Positions 59,624 to 64,000 of a stretch of 64,000 nt of DNA are shown piece after piece. The notes below the pieces were generated by a model. The model ran no database searches. It saw nothing but the letters and a program-made list of their open reading frames with translations, and had not been told where the DNA came from. A program made the position numbers and the translations under genes. The DNA is taken from positions 1 to 64,000 of the forward strand of contig CASFJU010000002.1 of NCBI GenBank assembly GCA_949295115.1, in the 5' to 3' direction. The DNA is from an uncultured Phascolarctobacterium sp. Lineage in GTDB: Bacteria > Bacillota > Negativicutes > Acidaminococcales > Acidaminococcaceae. Every line of letters begins with the position of its first letter. Within the stretch, counting starts at the first letter, position 1.

Positions 59624-60883
59624 TTAAAAAGGCCAAACCAGCGGTACGATAATGACCGTGGCGGCAAAACACAAAATTATCAGCGGCAGCCCGGCTTTAA
59701 TGTAATCCACAAAGCGGTAATGCCCCGGGCCGACCATTAAAGTACACGGCGGCGTGCCGATTGGCGTTGCAAACGCGCAGGACGACGCCACAGCAATGGA
59801 CATCAGCACCGGGTACGGCGATACGCCCAGCTTTTGCGATACAACAAGCCCGATAGGCGCAAGCAGCGCCGCCGATGCGGAGTTGCTCATAAACTGCGTT
59901 AACAGCGCCGTTACTATAAAAATTACTGCCGTTACAACCAGCGGGCCGGGTGTGCCTCCCAGCATTTCCAGCATCCAGCGCGCCAAAAGTTCGGCCGCAC
60001 CGGTGTTGTACAGCGCATGCGATACCGGCATCATGCCCGCAAACAGAAAAATCGTGCTCCACTCAATGGAGTTATACGCCTGTTTTTCCGTCAGGCAGCC
60101 GGTTAAAACGCAAATCAGCGCGCCAACCACAGCCGCCATCTCAATGGTAATTTTTTCCAAATCAAGGCACATTACCACCATGCAGCCCACTAAAATCAGC
60201 CCGGCAATAACCTGCTTGGGCACATTGTGCTGCATCGGGTCAAGCTCCGCCAAAAACTTTTCTGGCACTTCGCCGCCCTCCGGCAGCAGCCTGCGCCCCA
60301 CAAAATACATATAAACAATGGTGACGAGCGTTATAGGCACGCCAATCCACGCAAATTCAAAAAACTCAAACGGCTGGTAGCCAAAATTGCTCAGCGCACC
60401 GCTGATGATAATGTTCGGCGGCGTACCGACAAGGCTTATCATGCCGCCGCTGCAAACCGCGTAAGCCAGCGGTATCAACTGGCGCGAAGGCGACATTTTG
60501 GCAGCCGCGCAGATGCCCATTACTACCGGCAGCAGACAGGCCGCCGTACCGGTGTTGGAAAGGCACATGCTTAAAACGGCGGCGACAACCATAATGCACA
60601 GCATTAAATTCTTCTGGCTTTTGCCTGCGCGCTTAACAATAAACACGCCGATGCTGTGCGCCAGCCCCGTGTGGAACATGGCCGCGCCCACCACAAACAT
60701 ACCGGCAAACAGCGTCACCGTCGGGTGCGAAAGCCCCAAAAACACGCCGTTATCGGGTATATAATTCAAAAATCCGCAGATAATCGCGCCGCCCATAGCG
60801 GTTACCGCCAGCGGAATCAGTTCCGTAATAAACAGCAGGGCCATCACGCCCAAAAGGATCAGACAGCCAACAGCAGGCTCCAT
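59624..60883 (-). CDS. SLC13/DASS family permease
   Basis: A 419-residue membrane carrier of the divalent anion/sodium symporter superfamily. The two SNT-type motifs of the carrier fold appear as SNTGTAACLLP and SNSASAALLAPIG, with GTPPN and GTPPCTLMVG loops. Likely substrates are dicarboxylates or sulfate. GAGGTGAAGG precedes the ATG. It follows ftsH by 18 bp. Confidence 0.88.
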   Translation of the reverse strand: MEPAVGCLILLGVMALLFITELIPLAVTAMGGAIICGFLNYIPDNGVFLGLSHPTVTLFAGMFVVGAAMFHTGLAHSIGVFIVKRAGKSQKNLMLCIMVVAAVLSMCLSNTGTAACLLPVVMGICAAAKMSPSRQLIPLAYAVCSGGMISLVGTPPNIIISGALSNFGYQPFEFFEFAWIGVPITLVTIVYMYFVGRRLLPEGGEVPEKFLAELDPMQHNVPKQVIAGLILVGCMVVMCLDLEKITIEMAAVVGALICVLTGCLTEKQAYNSIEWSTIFLFAGMMPVSHALYNTGAAELLARWMLEMLGGTPGPLVVTAVIFIVTALLTQFMSNSASAALLAPIGLVVSQKLGVSPYPVLMSIAVASSCAFATPIGTPPCTLMVGPGHYRFVDYIKAGLPLIILCFAATVIIVPLVWPF

Positions 60884-60901
60884 ACCTTCACCTCAATCCC
60901 A

Positions 60902-62875
60902 TCAATTTCGTTCACTATCTTCATTAAGCAAAGCGTCCGGCGCAGCTTGCCCCTGTTCCGCTTTATCATCACAAACACTGCAAACAGGCTTTGTTTCTTC
61001 AGCCGCCTGTGCGGATGTTTCAACAGCTTCTGCCTTTGCTTCGTCCTGTCTGCCATGCTCTAAAATCTGCATAAATTCTTCGCCGGTAATGGTTTCCTTC
61101 TCCAGAAGGTAAGCCGCAAGTTCATGCAGCTTGTCCATATCCGCTTCCAAAATTGCGCGCGCTTTATTGTGTGCTTCTTTAATAAGCTCCAGCACCTTAG
61201 CGTCAATTTTGCCGCTGGTGGTTTCGCTGCATGCCAGCGAAGTATCGCCGCCGAGGTAAGCGTTGGTAACGGTTTCCGTCGCCATCATGTCAAACTCGTC
61301 CGTCATACCGAAGCGTGTAACCATTGCCCGGGCAATACGTGTTGCCTGTTCAATATCGTTGCTGGCACCGGTAGTAATGCTCTTGAAGATAACTTCTTCC
61401 GCCGCACGCCCACCGGTAAGCGTGGCAATTTTGTTGAACAGTTCTTCCTTGCTCATCAGCACATTGTCATCTTCGCTGACCTGCATGGTGTAGCCCAAAG
61501 CACCGCTGGTACGCGGCACAATCGTAATTTTATGCACCGGCGCGCTGTTCTTCTGGCGTGCCGCCACAAGCGCGTGCCCAATTTCGTGGTACGCCACAAT
61601 GCGTTTCTGCTCCTTGGGTATAACCGCGCCCTTGCGCTGATAACCGGCGATAACAACCTCTACCGATTCCTCAAGGTCGCTCTGCGTTACGCAGTCGCGG
61701 TGCATACGCACGGCACGCAAAGCCGCTTCGTTGACGATGTTCGCCAGTTCTGCGCCGCTTGCGCCGCTGGTTGCGCGGGCAATGGCGTTGTAGTCGATAT
61801 CGTCGCAGGTTTTAATGTTCTGCGCATGCACGCGCAAAATTGCTTCGCGTCCCTGCAAATCCGGCAGTTCAACCGGTATGCGGCGGTCAAAACGTCCCGG
61901 GCGCAAAAGCGCTTTATCCAGCGATTCCGGCCTGTTGGTCGCAGCTAAGATTACAATGCCCTTGCTGCCGTCAAAGCCGTCCATCTCACTTAAAAGCTGG
62001 TTTAAGGTCTGCTCGCGTTCATCGTTGCCGCCAAAACGCCCGCTGTCACGTTTTTTGCCGATAGCGTCAATCTCGTCGATAAAAATAATGCACGGCGCTT
62101 TTTCCTGCGCCTGTTTAAACAAATCGCGCACACGGGCGGCGCCCATGCCGACAAACATTTCAATAAATTCGCTGCCGCTGATGCTGAAAAACGGTACTTT
62201 TGCCTCACCGGCAACCGCTTTGGCAAGCAGCGTTTTACCTGTACCCGGAGGGCCTACCAGAAGCGCGCCCTTTGGCATATTTGCGCCGATGGATTTGTAT
62301 TTGTCCGGGTGATGCAAAAAATCCACCAGCTCCATCAGTGCTTCCTTGGCTTCGTCCTGCCCTGCCACATCAGCAAAGGTCTTGCCGGTTGCGGCTTCCA
62401 CATAAACCTTGGCGTTGCTCTTGCCAAAATTCAGCGGGCCGCCTCCGCCCATGCGCCCTGCCATAAAGCGCATAAACAGCTGCCCCAAAGCAAAAAAGAT
62501 GAATATCGGGATAATCCAGTTATACAAAATGTTTTCCAGCGGCGTGTTTTCTTTAGGAATTACCTGCGAAAACTCCACCTTGCTTTCCATTAAGCGGTTA
62601 ACAAGCTGGGGGTCTTCCACCCTGCCGGTAACGTAAATGGATTTATCGTCGCTGTCTTTAGCAAGCACCGCAATTTTGTTGTTGGTAATTTCAACCTTGG
62701 CAACCTTGCCGTCGTCAACCATCTGCAAAAAGCTGCCGTAGGAAATTTCCTGCACCTTCGGGCTGAAGAACATCGGTATGATAACCGTGTTCAGCAAAAG
62801 CAAAATCGCCAGTGCCAGCATATAATAATAATACATTGATTTTTTTGGTGTTTTATCTTGATTTGTATTATTCAT
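60902..62875 (-). CDS. ftsH: ATP-dependent zinc metalloprotease FtsH
   Basis: A 657-residue membrane AAA+ protease. Two helices (about 15-35 and 110-130) flank a small periplasmic domain; then Walker A GPPGTGKT, Walker B IIFIDEID, SRH GRFDRRIPVELPD and the zinc site HEIGH. It degrades membrane and short-lived regulatory proteins. The C-terminal ~40 residues are a Glu/Ala-rich tail with a CSVCDD pair. Start 62875 has GGAGGG 6 nt upstream. Confidence 0.96.
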   Translation of the reverse strand: MNNTNQDKTPKKSMYYYYMLALAILLLLNTVIIPMFFSPKVQEISYGSFLQMVDDGKVAKVEITNNKIAVLAKDSDDKSIYVTGRVEDPQLVNRLMESKVEFSQVIPKENTPLENILYNWIIPIFIFFALGQLFMRFMAGRMGGGGPLNFGKSNAKVYVEAATGKTFADVAGQDEAKEALMELVDFLHHPDKYKSIGANMPKGALLVGPPGTGKTLLAKAVAGEAKVPFFSISGSEFIEMFVGMGAARVRDLFKQAQEKAPCIIFIDEIDAIGKKRDSGRFGGNDEREQTLNQLLSEMDGFDGSKGIVILAATNRPESLDKALLRPGRFDRRIPVELPDLQGREAILRVHAQNIKTCDDIDYNAIARATSGASGAELANIVNEAALRAVRMHRDCVTQSDLEESVEVVIAGYQRKGAVIPKEQKRIVAYHEIGHALVAARQKNSAPVHKITIVPRTSGALGYTMQVSEDDNVLMSKEELFNKIATLTGGRAAEEVIFKSITTGASNDIEQATRIARAMVTRFGMTDEFDMMATETVTNAYLGGDTSLACSETTSGKIDAKVLELIKEAHNKARAILEADMDKLHELAAYLLEKETITGEEFMQILEHGRQDEAKAEAVETSAQAAEETKPVCSVCDDKAEQGQAAPDALLNEDSERN

Positions 62876-63023
62876 TTTACCCTCCATGTAAAAATCAGGC
62901 TAAAAACCGTAAATATATTTTATCGTATCCGGCGGCATAAAACAAGCAAACATTTTGTGTACGGGCAGAAATTTGCAGCTTTAACAAATTTCAATGCAGC
63001 GACGCTAAATCCATTTACGTTAA

Positions 63024-63063
63024 AACAAAATAAAAAACGCACCCCGGTTAAGAGGTGCGTTTT
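63024..63063 (-). terminator. terminator of the ATP synthase operon
   Basis: AAAACGCACC / GGTGCGTTTT stem with a TTTTTTATTTTG tail on the minus strand. Confidence 0.9.
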
Positions 63064-63073
63064 AAAATTAAGC

Positions 63074-63502
63074 TTATCTCATTTTGGCAGCCATGGAAAG
63101 TTCCACGGTTCTGATTCTGCCGAGAGCTCTTGCCTTAGCAGCTTCCGCCCTTTTAATGTTGAGGTCAACAGTAAAATTAGCAATGCGGCTTTCAGCTCTT
63201 TCCAAAGCTGCGTGCGCACGTTCAAGGTCGATATCTTCGGCTGCTTCGGCTAAAATACTGAGAATAGTAATTTTATTTTTTACTATTTCAGCAAACCCGC
63301 CGGATAAATAAATGAAATGTTCTTCATTATTGGAATCCCTGTATTTAAACGGGGCATCTTTAAGCGCTGCAATGGCAGGCATATGGTTGGCGAAAACGCC
63401 AAAACCGCCGTCTAAAGCTTCAAAGCCTGCGTATACAACGTCATCTCTTTTAATGAAGTATTTATCAGGGGTTACAATTTCCAATTGCATTAAATTAGCC
63501 AT
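63074..63502 (-). CDS. atpC: ATP synthase F1 epsilon subunit
   Basis: A 142-residue epsilon subunit: N-terminal beta-sandwich (LEIVTPDKYFIKRDD, GFGVFANHMPAIAAL) and C-terminal two-helix arm rich in Ala/Glu/Arg. It couples rotation and regulates ATP hydrolysis. Last gene of the atp operon, 4 bp after atpD. Confidence 0.95.
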   Translation of the reverse strand: MANLMQLEIVTPDKYFIKRDDVVYAGFEALDGGFGVFANHMPAIAALKDAPFKYRDSNNEEHFIYLSGGFAEIVKNKITILSILAEAAEDIDLERAHAALERAESRIANFTVDLNIKRAEAAKARALGRIRTVELSMAAKMR

Positions 63503-63506
63503 GCAA

Positions 63507-64000
<494 letters not shown>

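Overview
The window looks like chromosomal DNA of a diderm Firmicute of the class Negativicutes. It mixes Firmicutes hallmarks (WhiA-YvcK-RapZ cluster, Prp-processed L27, T-box leader, SCIFF ranthipeptide pair, L21 leader) with outer-membrane features (two type V autotransporters) and a PTP-like phytase of the kind known from Selenomonas relatives. I cannot fix the genus. Almost all genes are on the minus strand.

Layout. 1-2052: the 5' tip and promoter of a 16S rRNA gene, then the ranthipeptide precursor scfA and its radical SAM maturase scfB. 2059-6122: polysaccharide deacetylase, whiA, yvcK, rapZ. 6147-11346: biotin operon bioB-bioW-bioF-bioD-bioA behind a promoter overlapped by a BirA-type operator. 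11360-16826: trxA-trxB, rplU-prp-rpmA, ribonuclease G, a CGGC protein and an AI-2E family permease. 16915-25305: tRNA-Arg(CCG), then an AT-richer defence block with a HipA-like kinase and a type I restriction-modification locus (hsdM, hsdS, a small broken gene, frameshifted hsdR), ended by a possible small RNA. 25310-29642: VWA protein, macrodomain-HTH protein, nucleoside hydrolase and DcuC-type carrier. 29690-37315: an operon-like run with an AbgT transporter, an M20 fragment and a full M20 amidohydrolase, a DUF3089 hydrolase, asparaginase, beta-carbonic anhydrase and phytase. 37377-42154: alkaline phosphatase, small exported protein, ABC exporter-type ATPase and permease, and a C_GCAxxG_C_C protein.

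42241-47125 is the most unusual part. Two compact type I toxin-antitoxin-like modules, each a tiny hydrophobic ORF plus an opposing promoter, flank a small HTH gene and a 1061-residue autotransporter. The modules share a 47-bp toxin-promoter repeat, and in each the toxin-mRNA and antisense-RNA 5' ends are near-identical. The autotransporter promoter has a G7 run between -35 and -10. The second autotransporter (56633-58726) has a C7 run inside its signal-peptide codons. Both are positioned where slipped-strand changes would switch expression.

47132-64000: MATE pump with a terminator in its leader, T-box-controlled BASS transporter, pth, prs, glmU, a GntR regulator, ispE, two plus-strand genes (YitT family, DUF523), the second autotransporter, a 56-residue membrane protein on the plus strand, a CsoR-type sensor, an SLC13 permease, ftsH, and the end of the ATP synthase operon (atpD 3' part, atpC).
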